A DNA stretch of 64,000 nt from Karstenula rhodostoma CBS 690.94 (GCA_010093485.1 MU001494.1:1705937-1769936), one strand, 5' to 3'. Counted from the stretch's first letter, positions 21,642 through 32,802 are shown. Made by a program: numbers and translations. Notes: generated from the letters alone by a model not told the origin.

Positions 21642-23117
21642 ATGGGCTTGAAAACCTCGCTATCGTTATACGCATATACGCCGCTTTCAGGCTCATCGCG
21701 CCCGCTTGGCGGCTATTTCCCGCAAAGCTTTACTCGTCGCAAGCCAAGGAAAGCTCTTCCGTCAATCGTCACGTTCTTAGCTGTCACTCTGTCTGTATTG
21801 TACTATGTGAGTACTGCCTCTCGAGATTTCAATCGCCCCCCTTACCAGATACCTGAAGGAACTATTAGCTAATCTAACGCCGACTTGTTGTAGTTTACCA
21901 CCGAGCGACTCTGGCGACCGAAAGGCGCCTATCTCCCGGAGCATGCCATCGACCCTAGTGCACTCACCCCAGGGCAGCAGAAGCTCGTTCTCGTACTACC
22001 TATCGACAAGTCTAGCCAGAACCTTTGTAAAGTTACCGCTAGCGCCATTGTTGTCGGTTACCCTCCCCTTGTTCTTGTCAACTGGCAGAACGACTTCCAC
22101 ACCGACACAAAGGGCATCGGTCCCTCCCAGCTTGGCAAGATCACTGGCTATCTTGACTACCTGTAATGGGCAACCAGCGACCATGCCCCTTCCAAGCAAC
22201 GCCTGGCCGAAGACGATCTTGTCTTTGGTATCGACGCCCATGACATTTGGCTGCAGCTACCTCCGAGTGTCCTCATACAACGTTACTATAGTATCAACCA
22301 GCGTGCCAACAAGCGCATTGCCGAACAATATGGTTTCTTCGACAAGGACTTGATGCAACAGACTATCATCGTCTCATCTCAAAAGGCGTGCGTAGCCCCT
22401 CGCGACGAGATCTCCGATCTACACTGTGGTGACGTGCCGGGCAGCCCTCTTCCCGATAGCTTATATGGCTTCTTTACCGACTACAACTTCTGATTCTCAC
22501 GGAGCATCTACGTTCGACCCACGATTATGAACAGCGGGAGCTTTATAGGCCCTGCAGGTGACATGCGCCGCTACTTTCAGCGCGTCAAGGAAAGGATGGA
22601 AGAGTTCCTCGATTTGGTAGAGGCCTCAGGGAGGCCACAGGCCAAAGTCCTAGGTGGTGATCAAGGCATCTTCGCCGAGATCTTTGGCGAGCAAGAAGTC
22701 TGGCGCGAGACTGTCAAGCAGGAAGACTTTGCAGAAGATGCACCTCACCGCGACAAGGCCATCGCCAAGCGCCAGATGCTCGAGTACCACGTTGGTCTCG
22801 ACTACACTCAAGAGATTTCCTTCCAGACATGCTATAATGAGTAGCAGGGGTATTTCGTACCCCTCAAGGACTCGGAATTGATAAATGAGGAGTCGCAGAA
22901 AGCCGGTGTGGCGCCCCCTCGGATAAAGACGCTGCCTGGAGACATTCTCAAGGCGGAACCGCCTCTGGCTAAGGTGGCGGACAACGAGCTGGGTAAGAAG
23001 ACATGGTTTGAAATGGCGCTTTACATGGACTTTTGGGTTTTGGCACCCCACCGAGTTCCTTTATCGAGTTTTGCCGCGGCTTGCCCAAGCTCGCGAAGTT
23101 TCACATTTGATAAATAA
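21642..23117 (+). pseudogene. glycosyltransferase-like gene with three in-frame stops
   Basis: Exon 1 (21642-21806) encodes a basic N-terminus and one hydrophobic anchor (SIVTFLAVTLSVLYY), a type II Golgi-membrane layout. An 87-nt intron (GTGAGT, CTAAC, TTGTAG) ends at 21893. From 21894 one frame runs to 23117 with no frameshift but with TAA at 22164, TGA at 22491 and TAG at 22842. The translation contains DDLVFGIDAHDIWLQLPP (D-x-D-type motif), MNSGSFIGPAGDMRRYF and GGDQGIFAEIFGEQ. These are family features of fungal PLOD/procollagen-glycosyltransferase-like enzymes that transfer sugars using a divalent metal. The last ~25 codons are a dispersed repeat (23042-23112), not enzyme. It is most likely dead. 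Confidence 0.65.
23042..23112 (+). repeat. dispersed repeat family, copy A
   Basis: Contains the family core GAGTTCCTTTATCGAGTTTT, then GCCGCGGCTTG, then AGCTCGCGAAG. It replaces the 3' end of the glycosyltransferase-like pseudogene. The 5' portion (CACCCCACCGAGTTCC) is shared with copy B at 32803-32870. Confidence 0.7.
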
Positions 23118-23557
23118 TAGCACATTCATATGATGATAGTTCAGTAAGCGGTAGCTGGGAGGTGTGAGACTTTCCTACTGTGACTTTTGAGGAATTCCGG
23201 TGAACTTTGGGAGATAATCTACGAAGGCAACATGTATATCTCACGTACCGCCCGAATACAGGATGTAAGCAGTGCGACTTGGATTCTGCCAGAGTGGAGC
23301 TCGAGATCTACTGTTCATCGTAAAGGAGGCCTTAGTACGAAGTCATAAATCGCGTTAGACTTGACTTTCGCAAGGAGTGTAAGCACTACCGGGTTTCAAA
23401 GCGACGCGCTCATCTCCTGCCGAACGTTCTACAAGGTCAGCCCTAGCTCTTATATTGGCTTGCACTGCTCTTTCGCATAGCTTGCCGTAGCCAGGCGAGA
23501 TGCCCTCAGAGCTCTTCATATATATATGTAAAACAAATTGAATTGAATTGATTCCCA
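23113..23557. other. intergenic, no gene seen
   Basis: Between two gene relics. AT-rich short runs near 23520 (TATATATAT) and no coding signal. Confidence 0.5.
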
Positions 23558-23851
23558 GTTTTTGCGGAAGATACGATCACTATCATAGGCTCCGGTACCG
23601 ACTATAGTATTTCTATGCTCGATGCGACGGACGAATACCCGAACGCGAAGCTCATCCAGAATGACATGTTCCCAGAGCATTTCAAACAACTCAAAGATCT
23701 AACAATGCCTTCAATCTTCTTTAAGGTCAAGAGAACTGGCCTCTTGAAGACGTGGAAAAAATATGACCTTGTCCACCAGCGCTACTGTCCAACACAATTC
23801 CACTTGGAGAAAGATTCCGAGATCGTCAATAATCATTTCAGTCTCGTTTAA
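23558..23851 (+). pseudogene. relic of a class I SAM methyltransferase (LaeA/TAM-like)
   Basis: The open frame reads TITIIGSGTDYSISMLDATDEYPNAKLIQNDMFP (in two parts). This follows the motif I region of fungal LaeA-like methyltransferases (LDIGTGTGIWAIDMADEYP...VIGNDLSP). It continues with TWKKYDLVHQRY, like the family's YDFVHVRY. The glycine-rich SAM loop is degenerate (GSGTD instead of GTGTG), and neither the N-terminal part nor the C-terminal half is present. It is not functional as it stands. The assignment rests on spacing and a few identities. Confidence 0.45.
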
Positions 23852-23987
23852 CCGTAATAATAATTCAAGAAAAAGCACCGTTGGTCTTATGGACGATCTA
23901 CCAAATTGCACACGTGACGGTGCACGAATCACGTGATATAGCCATGTCTTCGCGTCATTGGTCATGCCAATCTCATACCTCTACCTA

Positions 23988-25272
23988 TCACGATTTCATC
24001 TTTTCATACCAAAAGAAATGTGCCATCTTCAGGCTGAACTGTGCTGCATCTGATGAAGATTTGATACACATTTGCTCCCACTCCGACAGGTCCATCTCTC
24101 CATCCCAACATCTGACCAACTGTTGAACCTGAAAAGCAGCCTGACTTGTATTCCCCCCACCATGCGGGCGGCAAAGATTAAAAGCATCTCCTACAAGAGG
24201 AGTTTACCGTGAAGAAACACCGCTTTGGATCCCTGGAAGTCGCGTATTGCTGAGACGAACGGCTCTCTGATCTTCCCTACCAACTCGATGAATGTAGGAT
24301 TCCCAGCTGTAGAGTTGCGATCTAGAAGGTGCCTCCATACTTCTGGTATTATTTTGCCTCTCGGGACAGTGGTATTGTGGATTTTTCCATCAACATCGGT
24401 CATCGTTTGCTCGAACTCTGGGGAACCCTCGGGCAATGTATCGTACCAGATGAATACAAAGTCTCGCTCTCCGGCACGGGCGCTATTTGTCCCCGCTGGA
24501 ACGTAGTAACTAAAACACCCAGTGTTGGCGGACAACTTCCAGTTCAGCAAATGAACCGCTTACGAGATCTGGTACCCACCATCAACACGATGGATGACAC
24601 ATCGGTTCCGTAGAGCCTTTAGCGTCGATGCAGACAGAGCGCTTTCTGGTACTCTGCCCCGCCACGAAACATATCCAGCGTACTTTGGTGACATGCCAGG
24701 GTCGATTTTGTTACGTATGGTGGAATGCGCCCCATCTGCTGCAATTACAATATCAGCTTCTACTACTCCCTGAGTAGCATCATTCCCATTATAGTACGTG
24801 ACACAAATCTTCTCTCGCTCTTCGCTCACGTTTTGCACAAGATACCCAGTTCTATACTTCGCCCGCGGGTTCTCGCTATCCTCCAGCAGGCAAGCCAGAA
24901 ACATATCGTAGACCGTCTTCCAAGTCGTCAATCGCAGAGGCTCCCTAGGAGGAATCTTCATCGCGACACTCCCCTCATCGTCCACAACCTCGACCGCATC
25001 CGCCGTGATCTCATAGTCTTTAGCGTAGTCCGGAATGTAGCGTTCAATAAACACATGGAATTCGGGCCCGACACGGATTCCAGCAGCCTGACTCCAATGC
25101 TGATGGCTCACTTCGTTCAAAAACGTATACTCTATAGCCCAGAATCCTCAAGGCAATGGCACTCATAAGGCCCGTGAGGGAGCCACCCACCTTTTCTAGT
25201 TTAGATCGCTGCGCATCTTCTGTCAGATCGTGCAGCACTTACTACGACCGCTGTTCTCGGAATTTCGGACAT
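23988..25272 (-). pseudogene. FAD-dependent monooxygenase, broken by two frameshifts
   Basis: Reading from ATG 25272: MSEIPRTAVV, a 52-nt intron (GTAAGT..AAAAG), then VGGSLTGLMSAIALRILGY, the FAD-binding Rossmann GG-x-x-x-G. A frameshift follows near 25087, after PSALES. The next frame gives QAAGIRVGPEFHVFIERY, ADIVIAADGAHSTIRNKI (the DG motif) and YVSWRG. A 54-nt intron leads to SYYVPAGTNS and EVWRHLLDR. A one-base loss at about 24192 turns LLLVGDA into LLL-stop; the restored frame carries RPHGGGNTSQAAF (second FAD motif) and MDLSEWEQM, ending at 23988. Such enzymes hydroxylate aromatics. Both frameshifts would have to be sequencing errors for it to be active. Confidence 0.72.
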
Positions 25273-25589
25273 CCTAGCTACCTATGGCGTGCAATGGATT
25301 TGAAGTAGGAGTAGCTGGTACAATAGGATCAAGGTGAAGTGGTAATTGCGTGCGGCACAGCTATGATCAACAGCTCATGTGTTTTTGCCTGAATGCCGAA
25401 ATTGCGGCGTAGGCAGGCTTCGATGTTAGAAGGGCAGCTGCGGCCGACCCGATGACGCAAACACCGCGTGGCGTGACAAGATGTGAAAAAACCTCTGAAA
25501 TCGATGGGTGCGCAACGCCAAAATCCTGCAAGTCTATTATGATCGTAGTTGCTTCTGGGATAGATTTCAGCCTGTACCATTTCTGTCGT
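25273..25589. other. intergenic, no gene seen
   Basis: Upstream of the broken monooxygenase and downstream of the SET-domain gene. No coding signal. Confidence 0.5.
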
Positions 25590-27054
25590 CTACGCCCTGA
25601 ACAACCAATCCTCAAACTGCTGTTCTCCCAGGCCCTTCGGTATCATGGTCCTGGTAGTCTTCCACCTGCTCGAGCACAGCTCAAAGCTCGCATGAGAAGA
25701 TGGCTTCCTCCAAAGAGTTTTCATCCTCCGCGTCTCAGGACTATCATCTCCCTCGCAAACCACCCTAGCCTTATACGCTTTCTCTGCAAACACAGTCGCC
25801 CGCGCTTGGTCTCCATGAGCAGTGCATATCTGAAAGGCGTCATAATAGAGTCTGGCGTTATGAGGCTCAGGATGCCCGTCGAATTCTGTTTCCAGTGTTC
25901 GGAGCAGTAAGCGGCAGTTTCTCAGACTCTCGCTGGGCTTGTTCATCATCTTGATTGGATCGCCGATGGCGGCATCGAGCTTGCGGATGTTCAGCTGTCG
26001 AGCGTCGCTCTCACGGATTTCGGATGGCGATAGCGTGCATCCGTGACAGTCGAAGTCGAATTTGAAATTTTTCTTCAGTTTGGCACGTCTTTCGGCCCAG
26101 AGACCTGTTTCGTTGTAAGGGATCGTGATTTCCTCGCCGGATTTGATCGGCCGGATTGCGTAGATAGTCTCGTGTCCTGCATCGTCGTCCCAGCTGTTGT
26201 GAGCGTTCGGGAAACAGCTATGGTTGATGCGACAAATGGTAGGGTAGATAGCCCCCACTGCTGATCCGACCCCACAGGGCAAAGCATTCGTCTTGAAAGT
26301 ATTGGTGAATGGATTCTTGCCTGTAGAGTGGTTGTGAAATGACAAGAACTGTCGCTGTACATCTTTTGGCAGTGTTCCCAACTTCCTTGCGAGCATTGAC
26401 TCAATATCATTGAATTGCGTAGATCGGGCTGTGAACAGGGGTTTCTCACACAATATTTGAAGGCCCTTGGATATGTCGCATCTGGCAACGAGACCTTTCC
26501 CCTTTCCTGTGATGTCCTTAATTTCGAAGACACGGATGTCACGAGTAGACTCTTTGATGGGATTGAGACCAGTGGTTACGGACGCGTCGGTGGGGTGGAC
26601 CTCTGGCTTATCCGGCTGGTAAGGGCACATTAGATCATACGACCATTTAGAACAGAATGAGTATCTAACAAACCTGCTCGTACGTTCCGAAAGAATCATT
26701 AACCTCATCCCAACTGTATGTGCCATATACCTCAACACCATCATTCCAGTGTTGTACACGCGAGCCGAAGTGCTGTTTGGCGAGCCGCGTGACGGTGAAT
26801 AAGTAAGCTTCCACTCCTGTTCTATGTGCTGTGGACCCGGAAATCTTGGAGCTGAAACGAAGTAGCTTGTATCCTTCGGACGGTAAAATCGGGCCCTCGC
26901 CAGCGTTGAAGAAGATGTAGTTCGGTCTCACTTCAACCTTGGGGTCATCTTTATAGTGATCCATGATGACCGCGATAAACTGGTCCCAATCTCGCCTGTC
27001 GGCAACTCCCTTAGATAAAGGGGGGACCATGTCAAAGCCCTCATCAATTCCCAT
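25590..27054 (-). CDS. SET-domain protein with a fungal N-terminal extension
   Basis: Exon 1 (27054-26674) and exon 2 (26615-25590) are joined by a 58-nt intron (GTTTGT..ACCAG), phase 0, giving 468 residues. Residues 1-127 form an N-terminal region (MGIDEGFDMVPPLSKGVADR...PNYIFFNAGEGPILP...GTYEQ) I cannot assign to a named domain. From ~145 follows a SMYD-type SET domain: KDITGKGKGLVARCDISKG, RINHSCFPNAHNSW (SAM/knot motif NHSC-x-PN), GEEITIPYNE, and a Cys-rich post-SET-like CHGCTLS. The C-terminal helices (RLYYDAFQICTAHGDQARA) look like a TPR-type tail. The product is probably a protein lysine methyltransferase of unknown substrate. It appears intact although its neighbours are broken. Confidence 0.75.
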
Positions 27055-27540
27055 CGTCCTGTTTGGTGGCTGCAATGATGTATAATTCCGAAACTGCAAG
27101 ATTGGAGGCGACGAAATTCCCTTCAGGATTACAGCAGCTAAGAGGGTTTTCAACGCTATAGTTTATGTCTCGCTCATCCCTTGAGTGTTGCATTCCACCG
27201 CTGCCAAACCCGTGCTCGATTGGAATTCCTACACTGCAGAGATATTCATTCTTTCACGTGACAGAACGTGCCCTATCTACCAACAAAATGGAATCCTTCA
27301 GTGCCGGAGGAAACGATTGGAGATATCCGGTGTGAGCTTGTTGGACAACCTGCGAGGGGGGGAAATCGCTTTGTTACCACCATTCCAATCGAACCTTACT
27401 CCGCGCGCTCATATCCGCAGACGATATTCCCAGATCCACGGTTCACACGTGATTCACCCCACCGATAACCCCCATACTCCCTCCTCCTCGCGGGCGCCTT
27501 CCCAATTGTCTTCCACGACCCCGGGACCCCCACATACCAA
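27055..27540. other. intergenic, no gene seen
   Basis: 5' flank of the SET-domain gene and the far end of the HET relic. A C-rich stretch near 27470-27540 has no clear function. Confidence 0.45.
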
Positions 27541-27940
27541 CTAGCGTGCCATAAGGAGGTCCTGCAGGACCCATACCCTCCTGACATAGGGACGTTGCAG
27601 GGATCGCATGAGGGAGGACCACGCTGGGTCTCCAAACCCCGGCCGTCCCAGTTGCAAGAGATCTTCGTCTGTGTACTCCATTCCAGACGCCGTGAGTAGA
27701 AGTGCTGCCTTTGGCTTGCATATCTTCTGTACAAGCTCCAAGCTTATGGTGACTACAGAGCCGGCTCCCCGGGTTACCCAGCCCAACAGACTCCACCTTA
27801 CGGTGTCTGGATCACCCAACCACACAAGAACCTCCTCGCTTCGCCATAGATTTGCCGTATCATCCTTATCTACGCCGACTTTTCATTTAGATCTTCATGG
27901 CTGACGCAGAGCGCATCTATCCAGAACAGTTGCGGTAGGC
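27541..27940 (-). pseudogene. relic of a heterokaryon-incompatibility (HET) domain protein
   Basis: The minus strand reads LPQLFWIDALCVSHEDLNEK, then TAG where the family has Gln, then IRMIRQIYGEARR. This is the HET signature (LWIDALCINQ-x-x..ER-x-QV-x-x-M-x-x-IY). A frameshift near 27835 leads into VWLGDPDTV, and PYVRRVWVLQDLLMAR follows (family RLWVIQE). HET proteins trigger cell death between incompatible strains. Here only the domain core survives, with a stop and a frameshift, so it is dead. Confidence 0.65.
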
Positions 27941-28410
27941 AGGTACTGACTAAAGAGAAAGTTTTCGGTGAAGTAGTCCCTTCAGTATTCGATCGCTTCC
28001 TATCGCACAGTCAAGCAAGTCTCACGCTTGGTTTTTCCAACTGCTGCCAGTCAGTCGGCTTAGAAAAATGTCCATAACCGCCTGCGCTGCGACACTCCCA
28101 AACTTGAACGAGGGGCAGGTCCTGGAGTCACCCACGGTCTAGCTGCAAGTTTACGTGTTTCAGCCGACAAGACGTAGGAGATAGCCATCGGGCAGCGATG
28201 CTTGGCCACTAACACCACTCGTACGATATCTTTTAACCTGCGAGCTGCTGGTATATGCTGGTTTACCTAGCTTATGCGTTTGAAGCACTGGCGGCCAAAT
28301 GATTAGAAGTACAACTACGAAATGGGTAAAAAGATCTGTAATAAGCTCAGTTCCTGGTAGGAGAAGAGTAATATCTTTCTTCATTGTTTCTTCCGCAGTA
28401 CGTCACTGTA
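27941..28410. other. intergenic, no gene seen
   Basis: Upstream side of the HET relic and 3' flank of the MFS gene. No further HET coding sequence was recognised. Confidence 0.45.
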
Positions 28411-30336
28411 TCACAGGCCATACACGAAAGTAATCTTTTCCTCGCCTTCTCTCCCGCTCTGCGTCGCTTCCTCAAGCCAATCAACCGCCGACGAGAATCT
28501 CCCAGTGTTCCTGAGCCATCGAATTATAATCTTCGCAGCGCGATGATTTTGCTCCAGCGGCCCACACCCGTCAGACTTTTCCCTTTCGACTTCCTCCTCG
28601 TCCCATTTGCTTAACATCTCTCCTCTCCGCGCATTCTCGGCCTTGAGGTTGCGCCAGAGGATGACGTACCCGAACGCGGCTGCTGAGACGCAAGCAAGCG
28701 TCCACCAGAAAGGAACAATATAGCCAGACGCTTCGTACTCTGGTCGGAATAGCATGGCTGAGAACACGCCTGCAAGGTTGCCCCACCCGTTGATACCCAA
28801 CAATAGCGCCCTCTTCCCCGGGCTCGGCGTGTTCCCTGAGATCCAGGCTACTGTGAGCGGGCTTGCGATGAAGGTGCCAGATAGTAGGACGTTCAGAGCG
28901 ATATATCGAGGGATGGCCCACGCAGCTGTCGTTGGCAACACGACTACCAAAATGAGGCCCAGTACCATGATAGCTAGGCCGCAAAGGACGGGAAGGATGC
29001 GCGTGCGATGCTTGTCACTCCAGGAAGCAAACAGGTAGAGGGTTATGGCGCCAAAGACATAGGGTGGGGCGGTAAGCAAGTTCACAAGGGCTGGGTCCGC
29101 ATCGGAGTCTGAAGAGTCAGAATTGGGCATGAGCGGAGCCAGGACTAGGGGGAGGAAGACTTGAAATGCGTAGACGGGAATGGCAGCTAGAGTATTTATG
29201 GCGAGAATGTGCCAGATTCTGGTGTTGAGGAACGCAGATACGACGTCGTGCGGGGTGAGACCGCGGTCATCGGTCACTTTGCCAGCCGCATATATGGATC
29301 GTGGTCGAGACGAAGCCAAGAGGCCGCGGGATTCTTCATCGAAGTCTCTGTCCTCATCTGCAGCTTCAGCAGGAAGGGCAGATGATTCGGATTCCGCCAT
29401 TCGGTCGCGGATGACGCGGGATGATGCATACGCCCTCTCCTCAGGAGTCAAGAACCAGGCCGTGTCGGCGCTGTGTGGGAGCCACAGGTATCCCACGGCG
29501 GCGATGATGATGGTCAAGCTGCCTTCCAATAGAAACAGGACTTGCCAGCTCTGCCATCGCTGATTCAGCTCAGGGTCGCCTTCGTCGCCGTGATCATGGT
29601 GTACGTCCGGGAAGTACGAGAAGACGAAGAAGCTTATAATGCCGCCGAGTGCACCACCCACGGCGGCCTGGCCATAGAAGAGGGACAGTCGCCGTCCGAA
29701 CTCGAAGCGCGTGTAGAAGAGCGAGAGGTATGAGACGGTCACGGGGTAGAAGCCGGCTGCCTGCGCTATCAGCCATGGTTCCCATAAGTGCCAGGGTAAG
29801 GGAGCGACGTGCCCTCCAAGCAGCCGATGATTATCCTCAGCACATACAGCTGCCACCGCGCCCTCACCCACGTATGCAGCGCGGTAGAGACGCCCCAGAG
29901 CAGCATGCAGGTAGGGACCCATGCGACCATCCCATACTTCCTCCCCAGGGCTGCTCCGGCGGGCTGCAGCGCAACGAAAAAGGCGAAGAAGAGGGCGACG
30001 GCGGTGTTGAGGTCAGACCGACGAAGGCCTATGTCGGTGGTGAAGTGCGCAGATTCAGCGTTGCCTATCTATCGACTGTCATTAGCAGCGCTCGGTAGCT
30101 ATTAGCCAGGCGTAAGCGCAACGTACGTTGGACTTGTCGAGGCTGTTGAACAGGAACAGCAGTGCGAGGAATGGCAGAAGCAAGAAATCGAGTTTCCGCA
30201 GCGTCCGCCGGTGCAGCTGCTCATCGTGCGCTGCGACATCTGCAACGTCGTCGGGAGGCATCGCGTGTGGTTTGTGGAGCACATCGAGTTCGTGCTCCTC
30301 CGCTGCCTCCTCCGCCATCGGCTGCTGGGGGGGCAT
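28411..30336 (-). CDS. MFS carrier, allantoate/nicotinate permease type (ACS family)
   Basis: Exons 30336-30127, 30068-29813 and 29756-28411 give 603 residues. After a charged N-terminus, TM1 opens at LDFLLLPFLALLFLFNSLDKSN, followed across intron 1 by IGNAESAHFTTDIGL. This matches DRGNIGNA..x..DIGL of Dal5/TNA1-type anion:cation symporters. Then come LGRKYGMVAWVPTCMLLWG and, across intron 2, IIIGCLE-AGFYPVTVSYLSLFYTRFEFGRR, the family's G-x-x-EAGF-x-P signature. A long acidic central loop (~SESSALPAEAADEDRD) separates the two six-TM halves. Intron 2 (29812-29757) uses a GC donor (GAGG|GCACGT), the only phase-correct join. The substrate is unknown. An upstream in-frame ATG at 30579 would add a low-complexity extension and is not preferred. 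Confidence 0.85.
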
Positions 30337-31741
30337 GCTGAGAAACACGCCAAGACGCAGCGGGGAGACTGTCACGAGAGAGACCGGCGCGCCGCATGAC
30401 CTCGACGGTGCATCGCGAGCTGTGTGCCCAGAAAGATGGGTGAATCTTGAGAGGTAAGACAGCCATGGAGGGCATACGACTGGTGTTAGGCCGCGCCTGC
30501 TTATTCGGTGCGGTCGTGGCTTCCGTGTGTCCCTGGATGACGTTGCGAATGGGGGATAGCGTGTCTTCGGAATCGTCATCGCGACCTTGTCCCTACTTCA
30601 CCCTTTGCACCTACCGATTTCCTTTGGCTTCCCGATTGACAATTCGCGGACCCGGTCATAGTAACCACAATATTGATATGACGCTCGACAGCTTTGCTAT
30701 ACAGTGGAGAGGCGTGATGAATTAGCTTAAAGACGCAACGGAACACTACAGCTCTGTTTCTGCGCATTACACTCAACAATCAGACATAAAAACAGACCAA
30801 CTTACTCCCGCCCAGGATGGTAGCAAAAACAAATCGGCGTTGAGACTACTCCTCCAGAGGCTACATACCGCGCCTTTGCGTTTTCTCTCCTATCGCCAAG
30901 GCAATACTCGATTGACAAAATACGAATCGAAGAATCCGAATATAGCACGCTATACGGCCCGTTGTAGAACTGAATGCGTCTGCCAGATTCAATGTGTACT
31001 ATTTTGCCTGTGTTTTCGGATTTCTCTTCTGTTTTAGGGCTTCTGTTACACTAATGAAGTAGCACTCGAGCTACACACATTGCACTCGTAAAAATACGAA
31101 AATCCACCAAAAAGGCAACTCAAGATCACGATATTCTCACACTACAAGCGGACTGCGGCAACTTGCGTAATAGTCCGCGTTGTACACATTGACATGCGAG
31201 CCTCAACACGAGCGTCCCACCGTACTCCTCCAATTCTCCTTCACCCTCAAAATACGAAGCCAGTGGCAAGAAAAACCTTCCTAATGAACACGCCCAACGC
31301 CCAGCCCGATTCGCGCTCGAACCGGCAGTTATTCGCTTACCATGTAGATCGTTTATGTGGCACATACCCCCGCGACCTAATCACACCCACCAACAGACCC
31401 ATGACCGTGCTCACAAACATACCCAGCGCGTAGAGCGACGAAACGCCCAGAGGATACCTCGCAGGCAGGGAGCCCGAACAGCGAATTGGGCGCAAAGACG
31501 GCACCTACGGCAGGGTGAGGATTCAGGTACGCGCAGGCGCGGCGGACTTTGAGATGAGGGGTCGTTTGCCATTGTTGGAACCGGAACCTGGGCAGGTGTA
31601 AACGGTCGAGGGTAATATAAATTGGAACTTCTGTCAAGCTCGGAGGGGGAACGTCAGGTTGTTGAGCAGCTCTAACATCGTTGGCGCGAACGACACTGCC
31701 ACGGTACTGGACACCGACAAGGCCTCCCTCCGCCTAAACTA
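30337..31741. other. long intergenic stretch, no gene seen
   Basis: Divergent upstream region of the MFS carrier and the phospholipase gene. Only short open frames. Confidence 0.5.
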
Positions 31742-31750
31742 TATATTATA
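31742..31750 (+). promoter_or_regulatory. TATA-like box (TATATTATA)
   Basis: An AT-rich TATATTATA stretch about 95 bases before the phospholipase ATG, followed by a pyrimidine-rich leader. It is a sequence match only. Confidence 0.4.
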
Positions 31751-31845
31751 TTGTATACATATCCGATCCGCGCGACAAGTGCATCAAAATACTCGCTCTC
31801 AAACCCTCCTCCCACCGCCCCCGTCTCCTCTCCCCCACTGCCACA

Positions 31846-32455
31846 ATGCGCTTCAGCATCCTCAGCACCATCGCGGTCCTCGTCTCGAGCGTGGCAGCTG
31901 CCCCCACGCCGCCCCTCGAAGCCCGCGAGACCGCAGTCGAAGCAACAGACCGCCTCGTCTTCCGCGCAACACTCAAGACCTTCATCTCCGCGCGGAACGC
32001 GCAGAGCCCGGCGACCCTCGACTGGTCCTCCGACGGCTGCAGTTCGTCGCCCGACAACCCGTTCGGCTTCGACTTCCTCAACTCGTGCTACCGCCATGAC
32101 TTCGGGTACCGCAACTTCAATGCGCAAGCGCGGTTTACGGATGTGAGTTCTCCCGTTCTAAACGCGGTGTGATATATGAATGGGATACCTTGGGTATGCA
32201 TGAGTGTTTACTGATATATATATCCAACCTCAGGCGAACAAACTCCGCATCGACGACAACTTCCACAACGACTTGTACAACCAGTGCGCCAAGCAGAGCT
32301 TCACCAGCATCTGCGAGGGGCTGGCAGACGTGTACTATGCGGCTGTGAGGGCGTTCGGGAAGAAGAAGGCTGCTGAGGTGCTGGCGGCTAGTGTGCCGGT
32401 GGCGAATGAGGCGATCGCGGAGATTGCTATACGGGCTCTTGAGGGGCAGGCGTAG
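31846..32455 (+). CDS. secreted phospholipase A2, prokaryotic/fungal type
   Basis: Exons 31846-32142 and 32234-32455 (intron 91 nt, GTGAGT..CTCAG) give 172 residues. Residues 1-19 form a signal peptide, followed by a short propeptide-like stretch. The domain reads LDWSSDGCSSSPDNPFGFDFLNSC then YRHDFGYRN: the catalytic His84-Asp85 pair and the calcium-loop region of the PF09056-type PLA2. Cys65, Cys81, Cys117 and Cys126 fit the two disulfides of the family. The enzyme would release the sn-2 fatty acid from phospholipids outside the cell and is usually calcium-dependent. The family identity is clear. Confidence 0.9.
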
Positions 32456-32802
32456 AGGGTACAAAAAAGGAGAGAGGAGATAGGAGAGGGTAGATCGGGG
32501 ATTATGCGGTATGAGGGATATGAACAGTTATAGTAATATGAACATTCAGGTCACAATGTTTTCAAGAAGGCTTCGGTTTTTTAAAACACAGTCTTCGGAT
32601 GAATATGTCGTCGACTAACGTGCGGGATACGCAGAGATTCTTCAATGTTGGTCGGGAGACCCAGAGAGACGTGGATGCTTCGCGACTGCTTTCGAGAACA
32701 GGATGACATGGTAATATCCCCGCAGGGAGGAGGACGCATGGACAAGCACAAAGCACCGTCTACGGGGTTGGTGCAGTAACGTAGGCACCGAACGTAACAC
32801 AT

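Noticed and set aside
30337..30579. N-terminal extension of the MFS carrier from ATG 30579
   Set aside because: The extension is low-complexity, Arg/Pro/Ser-rich. The ATG at 30336 gives a normal family start.
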